Positions 7,414 through 15,859 of a stretch of 64,000 nt of DNA are shown here, in pieces. The stretch spans positions 1 to 64,000 of the forward strand of contig NZ_WUAF01000006.1 of NCBI RefSeq assembly GCF_009800965.1, written 5' to 3'. Source of the DNA: Cognatazoarcus halotolerans. GTDB lineage: Bacteria > Pseudomonadota > Gammaproteobacteria > Burkholderiales > Rhodocyclaceae. Below the pieces are notes generated by a model, which did no database searches, was not told the DNA's origin, and was given only the letters and a program-made list of their open reading frames with translations. The position numbers were made by a program, and so were the translations under genes. Positions within the stretch are counted from its first letter, which is position 1. Each line of letters starts with the position of its first letter.

Positions 7414-9219
7414 ATGAGCGCTGAAGTTCCGCAAGCCCTGATCGACGAGGTCCTGAGGACCGCGGGTTCGACACCGGACCGCCTGCTGCAGATTCTCGTG
7501 ACCTTGCAGGCGCAGCTCGATTTCCTTCCGCCGACACTGATCAGCCGCCTTGCCGAACAGCTTGGCATGCCGAGATCGCGGGTCGAGGGCGTGGCGGGTT
7601 TCTACAGCTTCCTGCACCTGGCGCCGGCCGGTCGCTACCGGGTGCGCTTCTCCGACAACATCATCGATCGCATGCTGGGCAGCGAGGCCCTGATGGCGAC
7701 GATGTGCGCGAATCTCCAGCTCAGGCCGGGCGTGCCGTCCGCCGACGGGCGCGTCACGGTGTCCACCACCTCGTGCACCGGCATGGGCGACCAGGGCCCC
7801 GCGGTGCTGGTCAACGACCGGGCGATCGGGCGGCTCAACCACCAGCGCGTGATGGAAATCTGCGACCTGATCCGCCACGACGCGCCGCTTTCTGCGTGGC
7901 CGGAAGAACTCTTTCATGTAGACGACAACATCCGCCGCGCCGACGCACTGCTGTCCTCGCCGATGGTCGCGGGCTCGGCGCTGGCGAAGGCGGTTGCCCT
8001 GGGGCGCGACGGCTGGCTCGCGCAGATGCAGGCCTCGAAGCTGCGCGGCCGCGGCGGAGCCGGCTTCACCACCGCGGTCAAATGGCTGGCCTGCCGGGAT
8101 GCGGCGGGCGCCGACAAGGTGGTGGTATGCAATGCCGACGAGGGCGAACCCGGCACCTTCAAGGACCGCGTGCTGCTCAACCGCCACGCCGACCTGGTGT
8201 TCGAGGGCATGACGCTTGCCGCCTGGGCCACCGGGGCCCGCGACGGTTTGCTCTACCTGCGTGGCGAATACGCCTGGCTGCGGCCGCAGCTCGAAGCCAC
8301 GCTCGCCGCGCGCCGGGCCGCCGGCCTGCTGGGCAGCGGCATCCTCGGGCAGACCGGCTTCGACTTCGACATCGCGATCCATCTCGGCGCGGGGGCCTAC
8401 GTCTGCGGCGAGGAGAGCGCGCTGCTCGAATCGCTCGAGGGCAAGCGCGGCACGCCGCGGATCCGCCCGCCGTTCCCGGTCACCCATGGCTACCTCGGCC
8501 GTCCCACTGTGGTGAACAACGTCGAGACGCTGGCCAAGACCTGCCTCATCGCGCGCGATGGCGGTGCGGCCTTCGCGGCTACCGGCACCGCCCAGTCTGC
8601 CGGCACCAAGCTCCTGTCAATCTCGGGCGACTGCGCCCGGCCGGGGGTCTATGAATATCCCTTCGGGGTTAGCATCCAGCAGGTGCTCGACGACTGCGGC
8701 GCGGCCGATGTGCTGGCGGTGCAGGTGGGCGGCGCATCGGGCGTGACGGTGGCGCCGTACGAGTTCCAGCGCCGCATCGCCTTCGAGGATGTGCCCAGCG
8801 CCGGGGCCTTCATGGTGTTCGATTCGAGCCGCGACATCTTCGAGGTGGCGCGCAACTTCGTGCACTTCTTCGCTCACGAGAGCTGCGGCTTCTGCACCCC
8901 GTGCCGGGTCGGCACCGCACTCCTCAAGGGCTACATGGACAAGCTCGCCGAGGGCTACGGAGCGCTGCAGGACCTTGCCGACATCGACTGGCTCGACCGC
9001 CTGCTCAAGAACGCCAGCCACTGCGGGCTCGGCTCGAGCGCGCCGAACCCGGTGGTCGATACGCTGCTCAAGTTCCGTCCGGCCTACGAGCGCCGCATCC
9101 AGCACGCGGACTTCCAGCCGGCCTTCGATCTCGACGGTGCGCTGGCGCGTGCCCGACAGATGACCGGCCGCGACGACGCCGGCGCCCACTTCGACACTGG
9201 AATGGGGGCAACACGATGA
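7414..9219 (+). CDS. hoxF: NAD-reducing hydrogenase, diaphorase subunit alpha HoxF
   Basis: 601 residues, ATG preceded by AGGAGGAAGC. It carries FMN, NAD+ and a 4Fe-4S cluster and passes electrons from the hydrogenase to NAD+ in the soluble bidirectional [NiFe]-hydrogenase. Residues 1-150 resemble NuoE, but only the SCTGMGDQGPA part of the 2Fe-2S motif remains, as in other HoxF proteins. Residues 170-590 resemble NuoF: LRGRGGAGFTTAVKW (NAD/FMN site), CNADEGEPGTFKDR, GAGAYVCGEESAL and the 4Fe-4S motif ESCGFCTPCRVG with a downstream ASHCGLG. It overlaps hoxU by four bases (ATGA), showing translational coupling. Confidence 0.97.
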   Translation: MSAEVPQALIDEVLRTAGSTPDRLLQILVTLQAQLDFLPPTLISRLAEQLGMPRSRVEGVAGFYSFLHLAPAGRYRVRFSDNIIDRMLGSEALMATMCANLQLRPGVPSADGRVTVSTTSCTGMGDQGPAVLVNDRAIGRLNHQRVMEICDLIRHDAPLSAWPEELFHVDDNIRRADALLSSPMVAGSALAKAVALGRDGWLAQMQASKLRGRGGAGFTTAVKWLACRDAAGADKVVVCNADEGEPGTFKDRVLLNRHADLVFEGMTLAAWATGARDGLLYLRGEYAWLRPQLEATLAARRAAGLLGSGILGQTGFDFDIAIHLGAGAYVCGEESALLESLEGKRGTPRIRPPFPVTHGYLGRPTVVNNVETLAKTCLIARDGGAAFAATGTAQSAGTKLLSISGDCARPGVYEYPFGVSIQQVLDDCGAADVLAVQVGGASGVTVAPYEFQRRIAFEDVPSAGAFMVFDSSRDIFEVARNFVHFFAHESCGFCTPCRVGTALLKGYMDKLAEGYGALQDLADIDWLDRLLKNASHCGLGSSAPNPVVDTLLKFRPAYERRIQHADFQPAFDLDGALARARQMTGRDDAGAHFDTGMGATR

Positions 9220-9932
9220 GCGCTACTTTCCTGCTGGACGGCCAGCCGGTGTCCTTCGAGCCGGGGCAGACCATCCTCGAGGCGGCCCGCGCGGCCGGGC
9301 GCTACATCCCGCACCTGTGCTGGCATCCGGATTTTCCGCCGCACGGCAGCTGCAAGCTGTGCATCGTCAAGGTCGCCGGTCGCCATGTGTCGAGCTGCGC
9401 GATGCCGGCCAAGGAGGGTTGGGAGGTCGAGAGCGATACGCCGGAGATGAACGGCGAGCGTCGTGCGCTGCTGCAGATGCTGTTCGTCGAGGGCAATCAC
9501 TTCTGCCCGTCGTGCGAGAAGAGCGGTAACTGCCAGCTGCAGGCGCTGGCCTACGATCTCGAGATGATGACGCCGCGCTTCAACCACTTCTTCCCGGACC
9601 GGCCGGTCGATGCCTCGCACCCCGACGTGCTGCTCGATTTCAACCGCTGCATCTATTGCGAGCTGTGCGTGCGGGCGTCGCGGGACAAGGACGGCAAGGG
9701 CATCTTCGCACTCACCAACCGGGGCATCCACAAGCACCTGGTGGTCAATGCCGAATCCGGCCGTCTCGCCGACACCGACTTCTCCGCCGACGACATGGCC
9801 GCCAATATCTGCCCGGTCGGTGTGATCCTGCACAAGCGCGTGGGTTTCGCGGTGCCGATCGGCCAGCGCACCTACGACGAAGCGCCGATCCACTTGGTGG
9901 CGATGCGACCGGAGGCTGCAGGCGATGATTGA
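9216..9932 (+). CDS. hoxU: NAD-reducing hydrogenase, diaphorase subunit gamma HoxU
   Basis: 238 residues; equivalent to the N-terminal part of NuoG and wires HoxF to the hydrogenase module. An N-terminal 2Fe-2S ferredoxin-like domain shows HLCWHPDFPPHGSCKLC and a later CAMPA cysteine. A NuoG-type His/Cys 4Fe-4S motif, HFCPSCEKSGNCQLQ, follows, then a 4Fe-4S pair CIYCELC...NICPVG. The start is the ATG overlapping the hoxF stop; a longer upstream frame is only an overlap artefact. The 3' end overlaps hoxY by eight bases. Confidence 0.96.
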   Translation: MSATFLLDGQPVSFEPGQTILEAARAAGRYIPHLCWHPDFPPHGSCKLCIVKVAGRHVSSCAMPAKEGWEVESDTPEMNGERRALLQMLFVEGNHFCPSCEKSGNCQLQALAYDLEMMTPRFNHFFPDRPVDASHPDVLLDFNRCIYCELCVRASRDKDGKGIFALTNRGIHKHLVVNAESGRLADTDFSADDMAANICPVGVILHKRVGFAVPIGQRTYDEAPIHLVAMRPEAAGDD

Positions 9933-10470
9933 ACAACGCAAGCTCAGGGTGGCGACCGTATCGCTGGCCGGCTGCTTCGGCTGCCACATGTCGCTGCTCG
10001 ACATCGACGAGCACCTCTTCGAGCTGCTCGACCGGATCGACTTCGACCGCTCGCCGCTCACCGACATCAAGCATTGCGGGCCCTGCGACATCGGGCTGGT
10101 CGAGGGCGGCGTGTGCAATGCCGAGAATGTGCATGTGCTGCGCGAGTTCCGGGCCAACTGCCGTACCCTGGTGGCGCTGGGCGCCTGCGCGGTCAATGGT
10201 GGCCTGCCGGCGCAGCGCAACCACCTGGACCTCGGCGCCTGCCTCGACGAGGTCTACCGCTCGCGGCCCGGCCTCGCCTGCGCCGCGGTGCCCAACGACC
10301 CCGAGCTGCCGCTGCTGCTCGACAAGGTCCATCCGATCCACGAGGTGGTGCGTGTCGATTACTTCCTGCCCGGCTGTCCGCCGTCGGGCGAGGCGATCTG
10401 GAAATTCCTGGCCGACCTGGTGAACGGCCGCACCCCGCGGGTTACCGGTCCCTTGCTGCATTTCGACTGA
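9925..10470 (+). CDS. hoxY: NAD-reducing hydrogenase, small subunit HoxY
   Basis: 181 residues; cytoplasmic [NiFe]-hydrogenase small subunit with one proximal 4Fe-4S cluster. Cluster cysteines are visible in GCFGCHMSLLD (residues 13-23), HCGPCDIG, LGACAVNGG and the C-terminal FLPGCPPSGEAIW. There is no Tat signal, which fits a soluble cytoplasmic enzyme. The start overlaps the end of hoxU. It is normally followed at once by hoxH; here an MBL-fold gene starts six bases after the stop. Confidence 0.95.
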   Translation: MIEQRKLRVATVSLAGCFGCHMSLLDIDEHLFELLDRIDFDRSPLTDIKHCGPCDIGLVEGGVCNAENVHVLREFRANCRTLVALGACAVNGGLPAQRNHLDLGACLDEVYRSRPGLACAAVPNDPELPLLLDKVHPIHEVVRVDYFLPGCPPSGEAIWKFLADLVNGRTPRVTGPLLHFD

Positions 10471-10476
10471 ATCCAT

Positions 10477-11625
10477 ATGACCGTCGCGCCGATGCCCTCA
10501 TTGCGATCACAACTCTGCGCGCCGACGCCGGACGGGCTGCTGCTCGAGGTGCTGCCGGCGGACGAGGGCGATTGCCTGCTGTTGAGCTGTCGTCGTGGCG
10601 CCGAGGTCCACCATGTGCTCGTTGACGGCGGCACGCCAGCGACCGCACCGCGACTCGCCAAACGCCTGGCCGAGCTGCCGGGCGGGCGCATCGAGCTGCT
10701 GGTGGTGACCCATGTCGATGCCGATCACATTGGCGGCATGGTGCGCCTGCTCTCCGACCCGGCCTTCAAGCTGGAGATCGGCGAGGTGTGGTTCAACGGT
10801 TACAGGCACCTGCCCGGTCATGCACCGCGGCCGCGCGGGTTTCGCGATGGCGAGAACCTGGTGGATATCCTCACCGGCGGTAGCGGGGGCAGGGCGTTGG
10901 CGTGGAACGAGGCCTTCGGCGGCGGAGCCGCGGTACGCGACGAAGGCGAGGCGTTCTCGCCGCCCGAAGTGCAGTTCAACTGGGGCCTGCGGCTCACCGT
11001 GCTCTCGCCGACGCCCGATCGGCTCGAGGCGCTGGGCCGCGACTGGCAGAAGTATCTCGACGCGCTGCACCGTGCCGAGCACAGCCGCCAGACCCCGCAG
11101 CCGCGGGTGGCGCGGGCGCGCGGCGAAGACCTCGAAGCCATGGCGATGACCCCGAGCCGCGACGACACCGCCAGGCCCAACGGCAGCAGCATCGCGCTGC
11201 TGGCGGAGTTCGGCGGCCGCTCGATGGTGCTCGCGGGCGATGCCCATCCCGATGTAATGGCGGCGGCATTCTCGCGCCTCGCGCAGCTGCGCGGCCATGG
11301 CGTGGATGTGCCTTTTCCGATCGATGTCTTCAAGCTGCCACACCACGGCAGCCAGGCCAATGTCACTACCGCGCTGCTGGCCACGGTGAAGGCTGCGCAC
11401 TATGTGTTCTCCACCAGCGGCGCGCGTTTCCGGCATCCGGACCAGGCGGCGGTGGCGCGCGTGATCACCCGCGGGGGGCCGGACCACACGCTGTGGTTCA
11501 ACTATGCCAACAGCCGCACCAGCCGCTGGGACAAGGCCGACTGGAAAGCCCGCCACGGCTACCAGACCCGCTATCCCGACGAAGCGGGACGCGGCGTGAG
11601 CCTGTTCCTGCCGGCAAGCGAATGA
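10477..11625 (+). CDS. Metallo-beta-lactamase-fold hydrolase inside the hox operon
   Basis: 382 residues. The N-terminal half has LLLEVLPADEGDCLLL, a ComEC/Rec2-like MBL opening, and the zinc motif THVDADHIGGM. Later come VLAGDAHPD and LPHHGSQANV, the further metal ligands of MBL hydrolases of the ComEC-like/Ile-rich type. There are no membrane segments, so it is not ComEC itself. The substrate cannot be predicted; the family includes nucleases and phosphodiesterases. It sits between hoxY and hoxH with gaps of only 6 and 13 bases, so it must be co-transcribed. Its GC content and codon use match the hox genes, so any insertion is old. It is not part of any hydrogenase operon that I know. Confidence 0.85.
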   Translation: MTVAPMPSLRSQLCAPTPDGLLLEVLPADEGDCLLLSCRRGAEVHHVLVDGGTPATAPRLAKRLAELPGGRIELLVVTHVDADHIGGMVRLLSDPAFKLEIGEVWFNGYRHLPGHAPRPRGFRDGENLVDILTGGSGGRALAWNEAFGGGAAVRDEGEAFSPPEVQFNWGLRLTVLSPTPDRLEALGRDWQKYLDALHRAEHSRQTPQPRVARARGEDLEAMAMTPSRDDTARPNGSSIALLAEFGGRSMVLAGDAHPDVMAAAFSRLAQLRGHGVDVPFPIDVFKLPHHGSQANVTTALLATVKAAHYVFSTSGARFRHPDQAAVARVITRGGPDHTLWFNYANSRTSRWDKADWKARHGYQTRYPDEAGRGVSLFLPASE

Positions 11626-11638
11626 CCAGGAGTTGCAG

Positions 11639-13102
11639 ATGAGTTTCGAACTCGAAACGGCGCCCAACCGCGAGAACCTGCGCAGGGTGGCAATCGACCC
11701 GGTGTCGCGCGTCGAAGGGCATGGCAAGGTCACGCTGCTGCTCGACGAGGCCGGTCACATCCACGAGGCGCGCCTGCACATCGTCGAGTTCCGCGGCTTC
11801 GAGGCCTTCATCCGCGGCCGGCCCTACTGGGAGGTGCCGGTGATGGTGCAGCGGCTGTGCGGCATCTGCCCGGTGAGCCATCACCTCGCCGCGGCCAAGG
11901 CGCTGGACCGGGTGGTGGGTGCGGTGCCGGTCACCGCCACCGCCGACAAGATGCGTCGGCTGATGCACTACGGACAGATCCTGCAGTCGCACGCGCTGCA
12001 CTTCTTCCATCTGTCGTCGCCAGACCTGCTGTTCGGTTTCGGCTCGCCGGTGGGCCAGCGCAACATCGTCGGCGTGGCACGTGCCCATCCCGACGTCGCG
12101 AAGCAGGGCGTGCTGCTGCGCAAGTTTGGACAGGAGGTGATCCGTGCCACCGCCGGCAAGCGCATCCACGGCACCGCGGCGGTGCCCGGCGGCATCAACC
12201 GTCACCTTGACGCTGCCGACCGCGACCTGCTGGCGGCCGAGGTCGACCAGATGGTGGCGTGGTCGCAGGGTGCGGTGGCGCTGGTGCGCCGGCTGCACGA
12301 GGCGGATCCGGCGCTTTACGACCAGTTCGGCCACTTCGAGTCGGGCCTGCTGAGCTTGGTCCGCGATGACGGTGCGATGGACCTCTACGACGGCCACCTG
12401 CGTCTGCGCGATGCGGCCGGGACCATCCTGCGCGATGATGTGGCGGATCAGGAGTACCTCTCGTTGATTACCGAGGAGGTGCGTGCCTGGAGCTACATGA
12501 AGTTTCCCTATGTGACCGAGCTCGGGCCGCAGGCCGGCTGGTACAAGGTGGGACCGCTGGCGCGGGTGCAGAACTGCGATTTCATCCCCTCGCCGCTGGC
12601 CGAGGCCGAGCGCAAGGCCTTCATCGACTACACCGGCGGGGCCATCCAGCACGCGCCGCTGGCCTTTCACTGGGCGCGCATGATCGAGATGCTGCACGCC
12701 GCCGAGGTCATCCGCGAGATGCTGCCCGATCCGGATCTGGTCGCCGGCGAGCGCATGGCCGACGGCGTACGGACCGGCGAGGGGGTGGGCATCATCGAGG
12801 CGCCGCGCGGCACCCTGATCCATCACTACGGCGTGGGTGACGACGACCTCGTCTCGATGTGCAACCTCATCGTGTCGACCACCCACAACAACCAGGCGAT
12901 GAACCATGCGGTGCGTGCCGTGGCCCGCAAGTACCTGGACGGGCGCGAGCTCACCGAAGGGCTGCTCAATCACATCGAGGTGGCGATCCGTGCTTTTGAC
13001 CCCTGCCTGTCCTGCGCCACCCACGCGCTCGGCAAGATGCCGCTGATCGTTGAGCTGCACGATGCAGGCGGCGCCGTGGTCGACCGCCTGAGTCGTGACT
13101 GA
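11639..13102 (+). CDS. hoxH: NAD-reducing hydrogenase, large catalytic subunit HoxH
   Basis: 487 residues; holds the Ni-Fe(CN)2CO active site that splits or forms H2. The N-terminal ligand motif is RLCGICPVSHHLAAAKA and the C-terminal one is DPCLSCATHALG, supplying the four Ni cysteines. RVEGHG near residue 24 is the conserved L1 box. The residues after DPCLSCATHALG (about 20, ending DRLSRD) form the tail normally removed by the HoxW protease after Ni insertion. ATG 11639 is chosen because AGGAG lies six bases upstream; a TTG two codons earlier is less likely. Confidence 0.97.
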   Translation: MSFELETAPNRENLRRVAIDPVSRVEGHGKVTLLLDEAGHIHEARLHIVEFRGFEAFIRGRPYWEVPVMVQRLCGICPVSHHLAAAKALDRVVGAVPVTATADKMRRLMHYGQILQSHALHFFHLSSPDLLFGFGSPVGQRNIVGVARAHPDVAKQGVLLRKFGQEVIRATAGKRIHGTAAVPGGINRHLDAADRDLLAAEVDQMVAWSQGAVALVRRLHEADPALYDQFGHFESGLLSLVRDDGAMDLYDGHLRLRDAAGTILRDDVADQEYLSLITEEVRAWSYMKFPYVTELGPQAGWYKVGPLARVQNCDFIPSPLAEAERKAFIDYTGGAIQHAPLAFHWARMIEMLHAAEVIREMLPDPDLVAGERMADGVRTGEGVGIIEAPRGTLIHHYGVGDDDLVSMCNLIVSTTHNNQAMNHAVRAVARKYLDGRELTEGLLNHIEVAIRAFDPCLSCATHALGKMPLIVELHDAGGAVVDRLSRD

Positions 13103-13105
13103 GTC

Positions 13106-13591
13106 GTGACTGAGGGGGCGCCGATCCGGGTGGTGGTGCTGGCCGCGGGCAACGATGCGCGCGGCGACGATGCGCTCGGGCCGCTGCTGCTGGCGCGCAT
13201 TGAGGCCCTTGGGATCGACGCGGTGCGCTGCGTCTTCGATTTCCAGTTCCAGGTCGAACACGCCCTGGATCTTGGCGAGGCGGATCTGGCGCTGTTCGTT
13301 GACGCCCACGCCGATCAGGTGGAGCCGGCCCGCCTCGGGCAGATCGAGGCAGCCCGCCGCCCGCCGACGGGTAGCCATGCTCTTTCGCCCGACGAGGTCC
13401 TGCAGGTCTATGCACGGGTCTGCAGCGCGGACGCGCCGCCATGCTTCATGCTCAGCCTGCGTGGCGAGACCTTTGAACTGGGGGCGGGCCTGAGCCGAGC
13501 TGCCGAAGAGAGCCTTGAAGCCGGCTGGGCGCTTGCTCAGCGCCTGTTCGATTGTCCGGACGCTAACCGCTGGCGGACGCACTGCGCATGA
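13106..13591 (+). CDS. hoxW: Hydrogenase maturation endopeptidase HoxW
   Basis: 161 residues; HyaD/HycI-family protease that cleaves the C-terminal tail of HoxH once the metal centre is in place. The family opening VVVLAAGNDARGDDALGPLL gives the conserved Asp/Glu nickel-sensing position, and LFVDAHAD supplies another conserved acidic residue. GTG start at 13106, three bases after the hoxH stop; an 11-bp tandem duplication (13091-13101 and 13102-13112) spans this junction. Four-base overlap with the next gene. Confidence 0.9.
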   Translation: MTEGAPIRVVVLAAGNDARGDDALGPLLLARIEALGIDAVRCVFDFQFQVEHALDLGEADLALFVDAHADQVEPARLGQIEAARRPPTGSHALSPDEVLQVYARVCSADAPPCFMLSLRGETFELGAGLSRAAEESLEAGWALAQRLFDCPDANRWRTHCA

Positions 13592-14001
13592 TCGAGCCAC
13601 GTCTGCACGAATCGCGGGCAATGCGCATCGCCTACTGGATCGCCGGCAGCGTGGCGTTGCTGCTCGGCGTCATCGGGGCCTTCCTGCCGGTGCTGCCGAC
13701 CACGCCCTTCATCCTGCTGGCAGCCTTCTGCTATTCGCGCGCCTCGGTGAGATTGCATGCGATGCTCGTCGGCCACCGGGTATTCGGCCCGCTGATACGC
13801 GAGTGGCACGAGACCCGCACGATTCCGCCGCGTGCCAAGTTCGCGGGACTGGCGCTCATGGCAGTGTCGTTCTCGTCGTCGATCTACATATTGCGGGATC
13901 GTCCCGGGCTGCAGCTTTTCTTGCTGCTTCTCGGCCTCGGGCTCGGCGCCTGGCTGGCCCGTATTCCTTCGCGCAAGAATGTCCCCAAGGACATGCGGTG
14001 A
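13588..14001 (+). CDS. DUF454 (YbaN-type) inner-membrane protein
   Basis: 137 residues. YbaN-family motifs are LLGVIGAFLPVLPTTPFILLAAFCYSRAS, split across the first membrane pair, then GPLIREWHETRTIPPRAK and a last pair of helices (LALMAVSFSSSIYIL, LQLFLLLLGLGLGAWLA). About four membrane segments. Function of the family is unknown. The ATG overlaps the hoxW stop, so it is the last gene of the hox operon. Members of this family appear near several redox operons, but a hydrogenase role is not established. Confidence 0.85.
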   Translation: MIEPRLHESRAMRIAYWIAGSVALLLGVIGAFLPVLPTTPFILLAAFCYSRASVRLHAMLVGHRVFGPLIREWHETRTIPPRAKFAGLALMAVSFSSSIYILRDRPGLQLFLLLLGLGLGAWLARIPSRKNVPKDMR

Positions 14002-14076
14002 AGCGTGGTGTGCTGCCCGCGAAGCGGCGCCAACAGGATGGTTCGCGTGACGCTGGGCAGATGCGCCGGCCGCGTC

Positions 14077-14946
14077 TCAGTCCGTCCAGCCGAGCGCTTC
14101 GGCCAGGCCGCCGCGATGCGTATCCACCAATGCGGCGAGTTGGCCGAGATCGAATGGGTGAAGTCCCGAAATCGCCCATGCCGCAGCGGGTGCGAAGTCT
14201 CGGGCACTTTCCGGATCGCGACCTTGCTGCATGGCTTCGGCTAGCTGCCAGGCGAGGTTGAGGTTTGCGGCTTCGAGCTGGTACGGGGCCGCACTTTCCG
14301 GAGCCTGCATCATGCTCAGGACCTGTACCAGACCCGCCGGGGCGCCCCAGTAGCGCAGCAGTTCCGCGGCCACGGCCTGATGGCCGAAGCCGAAGGCGTT
14401 CTTGATCGCCTCGGCCAGCGGTCTTGTTTCGTCACACTCGGAGCGTATCCGGGCCATCGTTTGCGGTTCGCATTGCGCAAGCAGCAGGAGGCCGAGCGGT
14501 GCCAGAAGTCCTTCGAGCAGTGGGCGCGCCGATTCCGGCTGGGCTTGTCGACGGAAGGCGAAATGGGCTGCCAGGCCACATGACAGGCTCCACCTGCGGA
14601 ACGCGCGAAAGGCAGCCTCGTCGAGGCGGTGGAGCATGCGGTGCAGGCTGGCCGCCAGAAAGAGATCGTGGCTGCATTGCAGGCCGAGCTGGTTCACCGC
14701 GTGGCCGACCTGGTCGATCGCGTCTTGTCCGGGGATCAGCCAGTTGACCAGGCGGAGGAAGCTGCGTTGCTCGGGCAGCGAGGTCGAGATTGCGTGCACG
14801 ATCGTGGCGCTCGACGTGTGGCCCTCGATCAGGCCGTCGCGTACCAGGCAGTAGGCGGGTGAGATGGCGAGATGACCCGCGCAGCGAATGACGCAACTCA
14901 GCGCACTCGCGGGCTCGCTCGGTCCCGGGCGTGATGGGGCTTTCAT
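14077..14946 (-). CDS. HDOD-domain protein
   Basis: 289 residues. It resembles the second half of HDOD proteins: SATIVHAISTSLPEQRSFLRL, VGHAVNQLGLQCSHDLFLAASLHRMLHRLDEAAF, then AEAIKNAFGFGHQAVAAELLRYWGAP, the GHxxVGxxLLxxWxLP-like helix. HDOD domains are non-hydrolytic relatives of HD phosphodiesterases used as signalling adaptors. No output domain is visible. It starts nine bases after the stop of a second HDOD gene on the same strand, so the two are probably co-transcribed and may have arisen by duplication. Confidence 0.75.
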   Translation of the reverse strand: MKAPSRPGPSEPASALSCVIRCAGHLAISPAYCLVRDGLIEGHTSSATIVHAISTSLPEQRSFLRLVNWLIPGQDAIDQVGHAVNQLGLQCSHDLFLAASLHRMLHRLDEAAFRAFRRWSLSCGLAAHFAFRRQAQPESARPLLEGLLAPLGLLLLAQCEPQTMARIRSECDETRPLAEAIKNAFGFGHQAVAAELLRYWGAPAGLVQVLSMMQAPESAAPYQLEAANLNLAWQLAEAMQQGRDPESARDFAPAAAWAISGLHPFDLGQLAALVDTHRGGLAEALGWTD

Positions 14947-14955
14947 CGGTTCCGG

Positions 14956-15801
14956 TTATCGCGGAAAGAACACCGCCAGGGCTGCTGCAAGACCCAGTTC
15001 CGCCGAGGCCCGCACCGCGGGAAGTTCGTCCGGCTCGACTGCCGACAGATCCCAGATGAAGGGCGGGCACTCCTCGATGATCTCGGTGGATGTCAGGCCG
15101 TCGCGGTCGGCACGCGCGATCTGGTTCGCGAGGTAGATGATCGAGGCCTCCTGAGCGCCGCTGCCGGCAAGCCGTGGTTCGAACTGGCTTGCCACGGCAC
15201 GTGCAAAGCTGTCGGGCAGGCGCCACTGGGAAAGCAGCGCCGCGCCGACCTCGCCATAGTCGCAGCCGATCGTCTGACGCTCGACGAGGTGAAGCGGCTG
15301 CCTGTGCGTGATTGCATAGTCCTGGGCGGCGCGTGCCTCGTCGGCGATGGTCAGGTACATCACCATGTGACCCAGATCCGCCAGCAGGCCGAGCAGGAAC
15401 AGTCTCTCCGGCTCGCTCATGCCGCTCTTGCGGGCAAGATCGGTCGAGGCGACCGCACGCAACACGCTTGCCCGCCAGTAGGCGCGCGCATCGAACCCCT
15501 TTGCACAGGGATCGCCGAAGGTGCTGGTGACGAGGATCGCCAGCGACAGATCCCGCACCTGACGCAGTCCGAGCAACTGGACCGCCCGCGTCACGGTGGT
15601 GATGCGGCTTGGAAAACCGAACATCGCGCTGTTGGCGACGTGAAGCAGCCGGATGGACAATGCCGGATCGTTGCTGATCAATCGCGCGACCTCCTCCAGC
15701 GAGGATTCGGGCGTATCGATTTCCCGCTCGATGCGATGAAAGACTTCCGGCAGGCTGAGCAGCCTGTCGAGGCAATAGATCATTTCCTGGGCTGAGTGCA
15801 T
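14956..15801 (-). CDS. HDOD-domain signalling protein
   Basis: 281 residues from ATG 15801. Clear HDOD features: SLEEVARLISNDPALSIRLL, HVANSAMFGFPSRITTVTRA, VQLLGLRQVRDLSLAILVTS, LFLLGLLADLGHMVMY and DYGEVGAALLSQWRLPDSFA. The family usually regulates motility, biofilm or second-messenger pathways. The start is uncertain, since no strong ribosome site precedes it; a longer frame to 16140 runs into the CDF gene in another frame and is rejected. Followed by a second HDOD gene. Confidence 0.85.
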   Translation of the reverse strand: MHSAQEMIYCLDRLLSLPEVFHRIEREIDTPESSLEEVARLISNDPALSIRLLHVANSAMFGFPSRITTVTRAVQLLGLRQVRDLSLAILVTSTFGDPCAKGFDARAYWRASVLRAVASTDLARKSGMSEPERLFLLGLLADLGHMVMYLTIADEARAAQDYAITHRQPLHLVERQTIGCDYGEVGAALLSQWRLPDSFARAVASQFEPRLAGSGAQEASIIYLANQIARADRDGLTSTEIIEECPPFIWDLSAVEPDELPAVRASAELGLAAALAVFFPR

Positions 15802-15859
15802 CGAGTCTGTGTCTTGTCGTCGGTGGAGTCGGGTGATGACGGTACGTTCGCTGATGGAT

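Noticed and set aside
7135-8487. 450-codon minus-strand frame opposite hoxF
   Set aside because: Antisense artefact with no motif; hoxF on the other strand is certain.
11498-13621. 707-codon minus-strand frame opposite hoxH and hoxW
   Set aside because: Antisense artefact; His/Arg/Gly-rich translation, no ribosome site, and the plus-strand genes are certain.
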